Origin: Choricystis sp. odSpoLacu1
Taxonomy: Eukaryota > Chlorophyta > Trebouxiophyceae
Direction of reading: 5' to 3'
Assembly: GCA_958009055.1 (NCBI GenBank)
Contig: OY253660.1
Span: 62,001-126,000, forward strand
DNA length: 64,000 nucleotides
In this document: positions 22,666 through 33,263 of the stretch, piece after piece
Layout of the letters: each line of letters opens with the position of its first letter
Position numbering within the stretch: position 1 is the first letter of the stretch
Notes under the pieces: generated by a model
Databases searched by the model: none
Seen by the model: the letters and a program-made list of their open reading frames with translations, nothing else
What the model was told of the DNA's origin: nothing
Made by a program: the position numbers and the translations under genes

Positions 22666-23125
22666 TCAACACTCGCCCTCTGCCAGCAGCATGTTGGGGA
22701 TGCCCGCCTCCACCGGGAACCGCCGCCCGGTGGCGGGACACACGAGGGCGCCCTCCAGCAGGGTGACTTCCAGCAGGGCGTGGTGGAAGGAGCGCAGGAA
22801 GGTCGCGTCGGTTTGCAACATCTCTTGGGTCACGGTCAGCGGCAGCGCCACCCCCACCGCGCCCGCCGCCTCCACCAGGGCGGGCCACTCGAGGCGGGGG
22901 TAGATGTGGCGCAGGAAGTCGGCGTCAAAGTCGGCGTCCACGACTTCGACCTGTGTTGGGAGGGGAGGGTTTGTCGGCTAGGAACGAAAAAAATCGCGGG
23001 CTTCTCCTTTCCCTCTCTTCCTCTCTCTCTTCTCCGCCCACCTTGGCCGCCTCAATCTTGAGGGGGTACCCTCCCGTGCACCCCTTGACGTGGCACGCCA
23101 GCATGTTGTGGGTGAGGAGCTTCAT
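22666..23125 (-). CDS. TRM112: TRM112, activator of methyltransferases
   Basis: Small zinc-binding partner that stabilises several methyltransferases acting on tRNA, rRNA and release factor eRF1. Exons 23125-23042 and 22950-22666 give 122 residues. The start MKLLTHNMLACHVKG is the family signature, with YPLKIEA following. The C-terminal part has CPATGRRFPVEAGIPNMLL, the conserved ending where the substrate enzymes dock. Metal-binding cysteines expected in the family appear at CHVKGC and LVCP. The donor here is GTGGGC rather than the usual GTGAG. It is head-to-head with PTRHD1 (287 bases) and tail-to-tail with ABCF5 (59 bases). Confidence 0.95.
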
Positions 23126-23412
23126 TTGTGGGCGGAGGGGACGCGACGGCTCGAGTGCAATGCGGGTGGGGCAGCGTTTCGCAGCTGCACGCGGGGGCGG
23201 ATTCAAGTGCCCTGGCAAGATGTGGCAAGTAGTGCCTGTCAAACACGGCGGCAGCGGCGTGGAGCGCGCGCGCCCGCGGGACAGCAAAAAAAAAAACAAA
23301 AAAACGTGTGCGCTCGCATCTGCCCAAAACGAACACTTGTTTTTCTTCCCCGCGACACAAAGCGCGTGCGTGTGTGCAGTAGCCTGGCTACACACCCACC
23401 CCACCCCTGTGC

Positions 23413-24013
23413 ATGCCCGCCGTCCTGGCGGCCGCACGCTGGCTCCGCGCGTGCCCGCCGCGCGCCGCGCTGCCCAGCCTGCGCCGGTCGCTGGCGGCCA
23501 TGGCGACTCCTGGGGACGCGACCGACCCCATCGTCCAGTATGTGGTGCTGCGCCGTGACTTGTGGGATGGGAGTGCGGGCAGTGGAGAATCATGGCCCTT
23601 GGGCGCCGTCGTCGCACAAGGCTGCCACGCGGCCACCGCCGCCCTGTGGGCGGCGCGCGACACGCCAGACGCGGCGGCCTACTGCGCGCCAGATGCCATT
23701 GATGGCATGCGCAAGGTTAGTGGAGAGAGTGGGAGGAGGCACAAGAGAGGGGTGCATGAAGAAATCAGTCATTTTTTTTCCACCCCCTCCTCCCCACACA
23801 CTCCAGGTCGTGCTCGAAGCCCCCGACGCCGCCTCCCTGACCAGTCTGGCCTCCGCCTTGACTGAGGCCGGCGCCAACGTCAAGCTGTGGGTGGAGCAGC
23901 CCGAGAATGTGCCGACCGCGCTGGCCGCTGGCCCCGCGCGCAAATCCACGCTGGCCCCCTTGTTGAAGCGGTTGCCGCTGTGCCGGGGCGTGGTGAGTGG
24001 CAAGAAGAAATGA
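23413..24013 (+). CDS. PTRHD1: Peptidyl-tRNA hydrolase II family protein (PTRHD1-like)
   Basis: Member of the PTH2 fold family that cleaves peptidyl-tRNA or has diverged from that role. Exons 23413-23715 and 23807-24013 give 169 residues. The N-terminal 30 residues are Arg/Ala-rich and may target an organelle; an internal ATG (MATPGDAT) would give a cytosolic form. Family-specific stretches are VQYVVLRRDLW, WPLGAVVAQGCHAATAA, GMRKVVLEAPD at the exon junction and LWVEQPENVPTALA, which match PTRHD1 more closely than classical PTH2. The donor is GTTAGT. It lies opposite TRM112, another translation-linked gene. Confidence 0.92.
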
Positions 24014-24143
24014 GAGCATTGTTTGTGAATCGTTTTTCAGTGCTTCTAGAGCGGGTTGCAAAAGAGAAAGGGGGGAAAGCAAAGGGAGGGGCTCTGCGCC
24101 CAAAAAACCTAACCTCTAAACCAAACACACACACTCTCTCTCT

Positions 24144-24486
24144 TCACTTGGCCTCCTTGACCGTCTTGACCAGCTTCTCGGCGCGGTCGGTGATGTCGGT
24201 GCCCAGGCCGACTGCGGACTCGAAGAGCGAGCGCAGCGTGGGGTTGTCGATTTTGCGCGGGTCGACGCTGTGGAGGGGTGGGGAGGGTTTGAGTGGGTAA
24301 ACCCCAGCCACTTGTCTCTCTCTCTGCCTCGGGCACGCGGGGCGGGCGGGGCGCGGCGGGGCGCGGGCGCGGAGCGTGCGCCCTCTCCAAAATTTGAACG
24401 CACCTAATCACGCCCGTCCGCTTCAGCGCGCCGAGCGCCACGCTCGTCAGCAGCACCTGCGTCGCGCCAAACACGAGCCACGACAT
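24144..24486 (-). CDS. Small single-helix membrane protein, 68 residues
   Basis: Two exons, 24486-24404 and 24267-24144, join in phase (AG|C) to 68 residues. The first 20 residues form one hydrophobic helix (SWLVFGATQVLLTSVALGAL) and the rest is a soluble helix-forming tail with DPRKIDNPTLRSLFESAVG and a Lys/Glu-rich end (EKLVKTVKEAK). I do not recognise the family. The signal-anchor pattern would suit a small mitochondrial, plastid or ER membrane protein. Support comes from clean splice sites, good codon use and the position between two genes with matching 3' and 5' ends. It lies head-to-head with the golgin gene (247 bases). Confidence 0.72.
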
Positions 24487-24733
24487 TGTGAGTGGCTCGT
24501 GAATGTGTGACGTGTGTGGGGGAGTCTCGCGCGCGGCAGAGGGGGTGGAGAGACGCGACGAAAAACGAATTGCTCGCAGTGTGGCGTAAAACACAACGTC
24601 GCTTCACACCCTTTTTGCGAGACCGTGCGCGCCCCCTTTTTGCACTCCGTGTGCATCGGCCTCGGCCCCCCGTTTTCCTCTCGGCATCCGGACGCCGTTG
24701 CCCGCCCCCGGTGGTCGCGGCAGGGGTCCTCCG

Positions 24734-27700
24734 ATGGCTGCATCGCCCGCGCCGCGCGCGCGGGGCGCCATTCCAGCCTCCGTGGCCTCCAAATCTCTCG
24801 AGGAACTGCAACAACTTTTCGTGGATGTGCGTTAGATGATGATGGGGAGGCGGGTTGGGTGGAGAAAGGAGGGTTTGGGAGCTGTCGCCCGCGTTTTTTC
24901 GATTTCTCGCGACGCGCATTGGTAGAAAACACACCGCGCCGACGCCGCCTCCGCTTCCCCCCGACCAGTCTGATCACGGTGTGTGCGTGTGTGTACTGCC
25001 CTTTACCCTCCTCACACACGCCCCCCCTCCCTTCCCTCACCTCAGTCCCTGCGCAAACTCAAAGCGCGCGACAAAAAGATTGCCGACCTGACCGCCGCTG
25101 CTGCCCCGCTGCCCGACACGTCCCGCCTGGAGGCGCGGGCGGCGGAGGCAGAGAAGCTGCAAGACCAGCTGCAGGTACGTCTGTGTGGGGAGAGGGTTGG
25201 AACGAGTTTGTGATGGAAAAGGCTGCTTCACTCACTCCCCCCACCCACCCACCACCCTCCTCCCAGTCCGCCGTGCGTGAACTGACCGACGTCAAGCTCG
25301 CCTCATCCAAAGCCGCCGACGCGGCCGCGTCGGTGGCGGCCGACCGCGACGCCGCGCGCGCGGTGGCGGCCGACGCGGCGGCGCGCGCCGAGGCCGCCGA
25401 AACGCAGGCCGTGTCGTTGAAGGCGGCTGCTCGCAAGCTGGCTGACGAGCAGGATGCTGCTGCGAAGAGGGCTGCGGCTGCGGAGGAGAAGGCAAAAGCT
25501 GCGGCTGCCGCCGCTCAAACCAAGCTGGCCGCCGCGACCGCCGCCACCAACGAGACCGCGGTGGCCGACCTGCATGCCAAGCTGGCCACGCTGGAGGAGC
25601 AGCTGGCGGCCGCCACGTCCGAGGCGGGGGATGCGGACGCGGCGCGCGAGAGCGCCGAGTCGCGCGCGCGCACGGCAGAGGAGCGTGTCGCCGAGCTGCA
25701 GGCGGCCGTCACAGAGCTGCACACGAAGGTGGCCACCCTGGAGGAGCAGCTGGCGGCGGCGACCAATGAAGCGGGGGACGCCGATGCACAGGAGGAGAGC
25801 GCCCTCGCGCGCGCGACCGCGGCAGAGGAGGAGGCTGCGTCCCTGAAAGCGTCCGCCGCCGACCTGCACACCAGGATCGCCACCCTGGAGGACCAGCTGG
25901 CGGCCGCGACGAACGAGGCGGGCGACGCGGACGCGTCGTTGGACACGGCGCGCGCGGCCGCGGCCGCGGCGGAGGAAGAAGCCGCCTCTTTGAAAGCCGC
26001 CAACGCGGGCCTGCACACTCGCGTCGCCACGCTGGATGAGCAGCTGGCGGCCGCCACCAACGAGGCGGGCGCGTCGGACGCGGCCGCGGACTGCGCGGCT
26101 GCCAACGCGTCGGCCGCGGCTGATGCGGTTGCGGCCGCGCGGTCCGAGGCGGACGCCGCGCGCGCGCGCTGCGTGGAGCTGGAGGCGGCTGTGCAGCAGG
26201 CGACGCAGCGGGCGGAGGCAGCGGAAGCCAACGCTGCGAACGCCGCGGGCACGGGTGACGCCGAGGCCAAGCTGCGGGCTGATCTCTCCACCGCCGCCGA
26301 ACGCGCCTCCAGCCTGCAGAACGAGCTGCAAACCGATCTCCAACGCGCTACCGATGCCGAGTCCGCGCGCGAAGCAGCGACGGCGGCCGCGGCGGCCGCG
26401 ACTGCGGCGCTGGCCCAAGCGCGCGCGGCAGCTGACGCGGCGTCCACCCGCGTCGGCGACCTCGAAGCCGCCCTGTCCTCCTCCGAATCCGCACGCGCGG
26501 ACGCGGTGGCGCGGGCGGACGCGGCGGACAAGGCGGCGAGCGAGGCGCGCGCAGCGGCCGAGGCGGCTGCGCAGAGCGCGCCCGACGCTGACGCTCTCAC
26601 CACCGCCCTCGCCGCCGAAAAGGAGGGGCGCGCCTCGGACAAGGCCAAGGCGCGCCGGCTGCTGGGCGAGCTGAAGAAGAAGGCGGACAAAGCGGTGGCG
26701 GACAAGGCGGAGGCTGTGGCGTCCGCGACCGCCGCTCAAAACGAGGCAGAGACTGCACGCGCGGCCGCCGCCACTGCCACCGTGGCCGCCACCGACTCGG
26801 CTCGCGAGCTGGCCGAGTACCGGGCGCGTGCGGCAGCGTTGCTGGCGTCCAAGGATGCGGCGTTGGCGGGCGCGGCCGACGCGGCGCGGGCGGAGGTGGC
26901 CGCAGAGCTTGAGTCCGCGCGCGCCGGCGCCGCCTCTGCTCGCGCCGCCGCCGACGCCGCCATCGCGATCGCCCGTGCCGAAGCAGACGCCGCCCTCGTG
27001 GACGCGACGGCGGCCACGGCGGCCGCGGATGCAGCCAGGAGCGATGCGGGTGGTGCCACCGCGGCTGCGGCCGCCGCGCGTGGCGATGCCGACCGCTGGA
27101 AAGCGAGGTACGAGGCGCTGGAGGCGGCATCCGCTGCCGCCCGGGACGCTGCCGCGACGGCGGTGCCCGCGGACGAGCACGCTGCAGTGGTGGCGGCGCG
27201 TGATGCCGCGGCGCAGCGCGCGGCTGAGGCGGAGGCGGCCGCCGACGCGGCGCGCGCTGACGTGGTGGCTGCTGAAGCCGCGGCGGCGGCGTTGAAAGCC
27301 GACCTCAAAGCTGCCACCGACGCTCTGCAAGTGGCGCGTGCCCAGGCGGACGCTGCCGCCACAGCTCCACCGTCGTCCCTCCCCCCCGTCCGCACCGCGC
27401 CCTCCGACCCTCCCCGCCGCGCCCCCACCTCCTCCTTTGCCAACAACCTGACGGGCGACCCCCCCTCCGCCCGCGACTACGTCGCGTTTGCGGCGTCCGG
27501 GGGGCTGTCGGGCACCTCCACCCCCCTGTCGTCGCAGCAGACTCCTTCCGCTGCCGCTGCGGGCGGCCTTGCTGGGCTCACCCTCGGCTCCGGCGGCCTG
27601 GCGGAAGCCGCCTTGCTGCGCCTGACCGACCGGGCGGCAGCTGCGGACGCTGCCTTGGCGGCTGCGTCGGCACGGGAGGCGGAACTGCGCGCAGACTTAG

Positions 27701-28014
27701 CAGACGCGCGCCGCGAGTGCGAGCTGCGCGCCGCCCAGGAGGCCGCGCTGAAGGAAGCGTTGCGTGATGTCGACCGCGCCGCCGCCCGCGAAGCCGAGCT
27801 GGCGCGGGAGGGCGGGGCGGCTGCGCATTATCTCAAGGCAGTCCTTCTCAAACTCTACACGTCGGGCGACGCCAAAGCCCTGCTCCCCGTCGTCGCGCGC
27901 GTGCTGCACTTTTCGCCGGCTGACACGGCGGCCTGCGAGAAAGCGCTGGCGGAGCGGGAGGCGGGGGGCGGGGTGGCGGGCGCGTTGGCGTGGTTGACGG
28001 GAGGTGGTGGGTGA
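24734..28014 (+). CDS. GRIP-domain golgin
   Basis: Long coiled-coil tether of the trans-Golgi, 989 residues. Exons 24734-24826, 25046-25174 and 25267-28014. The N-terminus SKSLEELQQLFVD continues over the splice site into LRKLKARDKKIADL, as in plant GRIP proteins. Residues about 90-780 are a nearly uninterrupted Ala/Glu/Lys coiled coil, with four tandem 49-residue units (25570-26157). A Pro/Ser linker precedes the final part. The C-terminus YLKAVLLKLYTSGDAKALLP followed by VVARVLHFSPADTAACEKAL is the GRIP domain, including the Tyr that binds ARL1. The extreme Ala content gives large antisense open frames that are not genes. The exon 1 donor is GTGCGT. Confidence 0.9.
25570..26157 (+). repeat. 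Four tandem copies of a 147-base coding repeat
   Basis: The codon for Leu of LHxxxATLEEQLAAAT occurs at 25570, 25717, 25864 and 26011, exactly 147 bases apart each time. Each unit encodes 49 residues, or seven heptads, with the core EEQLAAATNEAGDADA. Units differ at many third positions, so the array is not very recent. Confidence 0.9.
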
Positions 28015-28220
28015 GAAGAGAAAGTGTGTTGTTCAGAACCGAAGAGAGTTTTTCTTCGCGCTCTCTCCATCTCCGCGCGCGCGCGCCCACCTCTCTCTCT
28101 CGCCCCCACCGCGCGCGCCGCCTCGCGCTCGCTCTCTCGCGCGCACACCGCCCGCGTGCGGGACACGCGCGCAAGCACACGGCGGAGACCCCTCCAAAAA
28201 AAAAAACTCACACCTCCGCA

Positions 28221-29257
28221 ATGGCAGGCCGCGGCACGCTGCAGTCCGTGCTGGACAAGTTCCGCAAGCAGGAGGACATGAATGCAGCTGTCAACCGCAA
28301 AGCGTCGGAAGCGTGGGCGCGGGTGAGTGTGTGTGGTGGAGGAGGGAGGGATGGGGAAGGGGACGCTGCGCTGGCGCGGGCGTGGACTCTCACACCGCCA
28401 CCCCACCTCTCCACCCACAGAAAAAAGCCATGAAAAAGGCTAAAGATGAAGCCAAGAAAAAAGCGGCGGAAGCTGCTGCTGCTGCTGCCGCCGCCGCCGC
28501 AGAGGCAGCGGGCGAACTGTCGGCAGGTCCCTCCGGTGGCGCCGCCGCCACCGCCCTCCCCGATACGTCCTCGAAACAAGCCCTGCGCACCGCAGTGCGG
28601 GCCACCGCTGTCCCCCTGGCCAAGCAGGTCAAGGACGCGCTGGCCGTGCTGGCGTCGACGCGCGGCGGCGCGCCGTTGACACCCGCTGACCTGACGGCCG
28701 CCTCTGGCCACGACGCGTCCCCCGAATCTGCGCTGGGTCGGGCCCTGGCCGAGCACGCCAAGGTGGCGGTGCTGCCGGACGGCCGCCTGCGGTACAGGGC
28801 TGCCCACGAGGCCACTGACGCGGACGGCCTGGTCGCCGCCGTCGCGGCCGCCTCCCCGGGTGGTGTCCCCGCAGGCGAAGTCGATGACGCCTATCCTGGC
28901 GCGTCTGACGATGTGGCCGCCCTGGTGGCAGCCGGCCGGCTGTGGGCGCTGCCTCGGCCGGTCGACGCGGGCGGCGGCATCGTCCTCTTCCACCCAGGCC
29001 CCATCGCCGCGGTCCCCCCCAACGTGGCCGCCTTGTGGGCCAGCGCCCCCGCCCCCACCGACCCGGACGCCCTGGACGCCGCCCTGAAACGAGCGGGCAT
29101 CAAGCCCGCGCCGCGGCGCGCGCCGAGGCGGCGTTCGCCGCCCGGGCCGCGCGCGCCGCGCGGGAGGCGGGAGGGGGCGCCCAGGTTTGTGACCAATGCT
29201 CATTTGCCGGAGTTGTTTGTGGCGGGTGGGCCGACGTCGATTGATGGGCCGGTGTGA
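28221..29257 (+). CDS. TFIIE-beta: Transcription initiation factor TFIIE, beta subunit
   Basis: General RNA polymerase II factor that helps recruit and stimulate TFIIH. Exons 28221-28322 and 28421-29257 give 312 residues. Start MAGRGTLQSVLDKFRKQ, then a Lys/Ala-rich helix across the splice site. The middle carries two winged-helix segments: VKDALAVLASTRGGAPLTPA with VAVLPDGRLRYRAAHEATDA, then AAASPGGVPAGEVDDAYPG with GIVLFHPGP. The end ALKRAGIKPAPRRAPRRRS and RFVTNAHLPELF matches the basic C-terminus of GTF2E2. The order of all segments agrees with the family although identity is modest. It is in tandem with the golgin (206 bases). Confidence 0.88.
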
Positions 29258-29461
29258 GGAAGAGAGGGAGAGGGAGGTTGGGGGTCCTGCTTGCTGCTGC
29301 TGCCGCCTGTTTTTTCTTTTCGTTTAGACTTCACCCAAATACCGCACTGTAGCTTTTCTTTTCGTTTCTGTGTGTCTGCGGCAACTGCGCGTGCGGCTGT
29401 GTGGGACGAAAAAACAAAAAAAAAAGTCAACTCACAAACCACCGCCCTTTCCTTCGATCTC

Positions 29462-30244
29462 ATGCGCTGCCGCAGCGCGCTCGCCGTGACGACCGCGCTC
29501 CAGTTTGCGCGCCCCGCCTGCCCTCCCACACACACACGCACGAGGACGTCTGCTCTGGCCGCACGCGCCACCATGTCGTCGCTGAGCTACCCACGCGCCA
29601 CGGTCGTGCCGCCCCGAGCGGGCGACCCGACCGCCGTGGTCTTCATGCTGCACGGCCTGGGCGACACCGCCGCCGGCTGGACGGATGTCGCCTTCATGCT
29701 GCGTGACGCCGTCCCCCACGCCAAGTGGGTGCTGCCAACGGCGCCCACGCGCCCCATTACGCTCAACGGCGGGATGCCCATGCCGGGTTGGTATGACATC
29801 ACCTCTCTGGACTCGATTCAGGGGCGAGAAGACAGGGAGGGGTTGGCGGAGACTACCAGCTACATTGGCGCGCTGGTGGATGCGGAAATCGCGGCGGGAG
29901 TGCCTGCCAACCGCATCATCGTGGCCGGGTTTTCGCAGGGCGCGGCGTCCGCGCTCATGCAGCTGCGCCGCGAAGTGGCCCTGGCCGGCGTCGTCGGGTT
30001 GTCTGGCTACCTGCCGCTGGCTGGGGATGGCGTTGCATCGCCCGCCAACGCGGCCACGCCCGTGCTGCTGTGCCACGGGGACGCCGACATGGTGGTCGCC
30101 TACAGGTTCGGCTCTGCGTCAGCGGACGCCCTCAAAGCAGCTGGCCTGCCCGTCACGTTCAAGACGTACGGCGGCATGGGGCACAGCGCGTGCCCGGAGG
30201 AGCTGCAGGACGTGGCCGACTTTTTGGAGAAACACATCCCGTGA
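29462..30244 (+). CDS. APT: Acyl-protein thioesterase / lysophospholipase II-like
   Basis: Alpha/beta hydrolase that removes palmitate from proteins or acts on lysophospholipids. Single exon, 260 residues from the first ATG; an internal ATG at 29572 (MSSLSYPRATVV) gives 223 residues, the usual family length. The extra 37 residues (Arg/Thr/Ala-rich) could be an organelle targeting peptide, so two products are possible. HGLGD (oxyanion region), GFSQGAA (nucleophile Ser), GDADMVVAY (catalytic Asp) and GMGHSA (catalytic His) are all present, and the lid motif GMPMPGWYDI is typical of APT1/2. A TGTAA motif 40 bases after the stop may direct polyadenylation. Its end lies 66 bases from the end of the HERPUD-like gene. 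Confidence 0.93.
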   Translation: MRCRSALAVTTALQFARPACPPTHTRTRTSALAARATMSSLSYPRATVVPPRAGDPTAVVFMLHGLGDTAAGWTDVAFMLRDAVPHAKWVLPTAPTRPITLNGGMPMPGWYDITSLDSIQGREDREGLAETTSYIGALVDAEIAAGVPANRIIVAGFSQGAASALMQLRREVALAGVVGLSGYLPLAGDGVASPANAATPVLLCHGDADMVVAYRFGSASADALKAAGLPVTFKTYGGMGHSACPEELQDVADFLEKHIP

Positions 30245-30283
30245 ACGAGAGAAAATTGAGAGTTTTGATGTGTGATGTGTGTG

Positions 30284-30288
30284 TGTAA
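30284..30288 (+). terminator. TGTAA, possible polyadenylation signal
   Basis: Lies about 40 bases after the thioesterase stop codon. TGTAA is the known signal in chlorophyte algae; use here is inferred from position. Confidence 0.35.
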
Positions 30289-30310
30289 CATCCCCCTAAA
30301 GCTTCAACCT

Positions 30311-31723
30311 TCACTCTTGGTGCGGCCTGTCGGGCGCGGCAGCCGCTACAGGCGGTGGCTGCGGCGGCTGCGCCGGCGGCGCCACCCCCCAATCCCTCGC
30401 CGCCGCCTCCACCTCCGCCGCGTCCGCCGCCGCCGCCACCCGCGCAGCCCGCGCTGCCTCCGGGTCGTCGCCGTCGGGGTGCCACCCGGGCAGCAGGCTG
30501 GTGAGGAAGCCGACGAGAATGGCGGCGGCCTCGGCGAGCGGGCCGCGCGGGGGGGGGGCGCGCGGCGGGGGGGGGCGCCGCAGCCGCGCCAGCCGCCGGC
30601 TGCTGCTGCTGCCCTGCCGCCGCCGCCGCTCGCTCGGCTGGCGGCTCCATGACCCCCCGCACAGCCCGCATGACCGCCTCCCGCACGGCAGGCACTTGAG
30701 CCGCTGCAGCCACCGCTGCTCCAAGCACCAACACAGCCCCAATCGCCGCGTTGGGCGCATGGCTCCACAGCAGGGCGGCCAACAGCACCGCCTGCGCCAC
30801 TGCGCGCGGGTTGAGCGCGAGCGGCGGGCGCGCAGCGCGCGGCGCGCGCGCGGCGCCACCGGGCGCGCCCGCGCCCGCGGCGGCCGCGACGGCAGCGTTG
30901 ATGACGTCGGCGGAGGGAGGAGGGAGCATGACGGCGGTGCCGTTGGGGCCGCCAGGGTGGTACTGTGGAAAGAGGGGGTGGCGTGAGTTGAGGAAAGGCG
31001 AAAGAAAATCAAAACAAAGCAGCGCCCCATCGCCCTGCCTCTCTCCTACTCACCGCCACCGGCATCAACAGTACCGGCATGTAGGCCACCACCGGGGCGG
31101 GGCCCGTGAGCGGCGCGGCAGGGGCGGGCGTGGAGGTTGGTGCCGCGGGAGCCTGCTGCGGCGCTGGCTCAGGCGGCGGGGGCGCCGTCATGGACGACGA
31201 CGCAGCGACTGCTGGTGGTGGTGGCGCAGAGGAGGGCGGCGCGGGCGACGCAGCAGCGGCTGGCGCGGCCGCGGGTGCCCCCCCTCCGCTCGTGGCTTTG
31301 ACCACCAAGTGCAGGGCGTGGGGGCCGCCCCCCCCCCCACCGCCGCCGCCCAGAATGTCTGAGATGAGGACGGCGTCATCTTTGAGCACTTTGCCGGCCA
31401 GGATGAGCTGTGGGGAGGAGAGAGGGAGGGTGGTTTTCGCGTGCCGGAGAGAAACCCAAAGCAACCTCTCTCCACCGCACACCCGTACACACTCTCACCG
31501 TCTGCCTATCTGGCGGCGGCCGCCCCTCATACCGTGCCGCCAGCTCGGCCTTGACGTCGGCCACGCGGGCGGAGGGGGGCACGCGCAGCACAAAGTCTGG
31601 GACCGCGCCGCGGGCCGGGTTCTTGATGGCGAACTCGATGGACGGGGTGGTGGTGGAGGAGGAGGCCGGCGTGTTTGATGGCGCGACGGGCGGGGGCGGT
31701 GGCGGGGGTGGCGGGTCGGCCAT
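30311..31723 (-). CDS. HERPUD-like ER membrane protein with ubiquitin-like domain
   Basis: Exons 31723-31499, 31407-31054, 30962-30311; about 409 residues. After a Pro-rich start, IEFAIKNPARGAVPDFVLRV to HALHLVVKA is a ubiquitin-like domain of the HERPUD type; intron 1 falls after DRQT, before LILAGKVLKDD. A long Ala/Pro linker follows, then two hydrophobic helices (AVAQAVLLAALLW and AIGAVLVLGAAVAAAA), and a C-terminal ILVGFLTSLLPGWHPD that resembles the HERPUD ending. In animals the family scaffolds ER-associated degradation. The last exon changes frame once between the helices and this C-terminus, within two runs of 10 and 9 G (30549-30558, 30567-30575); one base less restores a continuous frame. 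Without the correction the frame would run into the thioesterase gene. Confidence 0.75.
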
Positions 31724-32022
31724 CGCGTTTCTATGGGTGGATGGGGAACGCGTCGCGCGATGGGAAGAAGCTGGCGACTCAGACGGGGTGGCGCACGCTG
31801 AGACGGCTTCGTGATGCGGCCTTGTGTGCGTGTGCGTGCCCGCGCGGGGGCAGAGGAGCCAGGCGGGAAGGGAGAAATAGAAAAAGAAAGTGAACGGTTT
31901 TTGTTTTGCGCTGCGACCGCGTTTCGACGTTTCACCTGGTGGTTGATGCCCCACTCCCCCCGCCGGCGGCCCAAAAACATGCCCTCAACATCAAAGACTA
32001 GTACAGTACTCATTGCAAACGC

Positions 32023-33031
32023 TCAACCGCTTGAAGGAACAAGGTTTGGGCTGGAGTTCGGGGGTTGGTATCCAAGCAGGTTGGTTGGAGGGGACGGCTT
32101 GAATAAACTTGGGAGGTCTGGAATCGTGTTTGTGCACCACGACTGGATCGGCGTCAGGCAAATGAGCGCACTCGCGGACGCCGCCTGCCGAATGGTCGAC
32201 GACGGCGGCTGGTTGTTGAGCGGCCACGATCTGAAGATCGACAACACCGCAGGATCCGTCTGCAGCGACGTGCCTGATGCCAGCAAAGCCGTCGTATACG
32301 GGTCCTGGTAGATGGCAGCGGGAACGGGAGGCGTGGGAGTGGGTACAGTCGGCAGGCCAGGCGACCGCGTGGTACCCCCCGCGTATATAACGTTTTGAAA
32401 CGGGCCGTTGGCCAAAAAGTAGAGTGGATTCGTGATGATCAACGGGCGGGGCGCGCCGGGAGGCAGCTGGGGCAGCGTGCGGGCGACGGTGTTGGGGACG
32501 ATGGCGGCGGTGGCGGGGCCCGTGTATCCTGCTATGCCGGCCAGCGCGGCCGCGCCCGCGCCACCGCCACCAGCGGCAGCGCCGCCAGGAGGACCACCAC
32601 CAGGAGCACTCCCACCACCGCCTGAAAAGTTGCCAGGCACCAAAAACGCGGACGTCGCCCCCGCCGGCAGCGGCGGCGGCGTCGCGGGCGGCGTCGGCGT
32701 CTGCGGCATGCCGGGTTGGACGCGCCCCGCTGTAAACCCCTGGTTGGCGCCCAGGCCCAGACCAGTGGCCGACTGAGCCAGGCGGCGGCGGGTGGCCATG
32801 GCTAGGAGGGAGGCGGCGCCGTGGGCTGTGTGGGAGAGAGTCGGGGAGAGAGAACGTCGAAAAACAGCTGGCAGAGACGTCGCTCCCCCCCGCCGCGCCC
32901 TCTCTCCCTCCTCCCAGCCTCCAGCGCCACCCCACACACTCCTCGACACCCCCTTTACCTTCATCGCACGCCACGGACGATGCAGCCGCGGCCGCCAGCG
33001 CGGCCGCCAGGGCTGCCGCGCGCCAGCGCAT
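32023..33031 (-). CDS. Secreted Pro/Gly-rich protein A of a three-gene cluster
   Basis: Two exons, 33031-32959 and 32825-32023, give 291 residues. Exon 1 encodes a signal peptide (MRWRAAALAAALAAAAASS, then VACDE). The intron is phase 1 and rebuilds an Ala codon at the start of exon 2, the same layout as the two neighbouring genes. Exon 2 begins HGAASLLAMATRRRLAQSAT, containing RRLAQ (RxLxQ). It then has Pro/Gly-rich linkers and repeated aromatic patches (NPLYFLANGPFQNVIY, AIYQDPYTTALLASG). I do not recognise the family; an extracellular or cell-wall role is inferred from the signal peptide and composition. It is head-to-head with protein B (232 bases). Confidence 0.7.
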
Positions 33032-33263
33032 GAGCGGTGCGCGAATGCGCGGGGGCGTGGCTCAAACCAAGGGGCGCGGAGTATGTGGAAGTCGTCAGTG
33101 GTGTGAGTGGCAGCCTACTGCACCCGTGGCAGGCGTCTGACACAGGGAGGCGCGCCAACCGCCGCGGAGAGAGAGGAGAGTGGTGTGCCGCGTTTTTTTC
33201 TTTGTTCGAGAGCGACCACGCGACGCTCCACTTTGCTCTATTTTTTTTTTCGCCCCCGCCGCC

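Noticed and set aside
25570..26157. Nucleosome-length (147 base) repeat as a chromatin signal
   Set aside because: 147 bases is 49 codons or seven heptads; protein-level coiled-coil phase explains the period without invoking chromatin.
25303..27330. 675-codon open frame antisense to the golgin
   Set aside because: It is the shadow of an Ala/Glu/Lys-rich coding sequence with GC-rich third positions; its product is Arg/Gly-rich without domain features, while the sense strand has a GRIP domain and heptad repeats.
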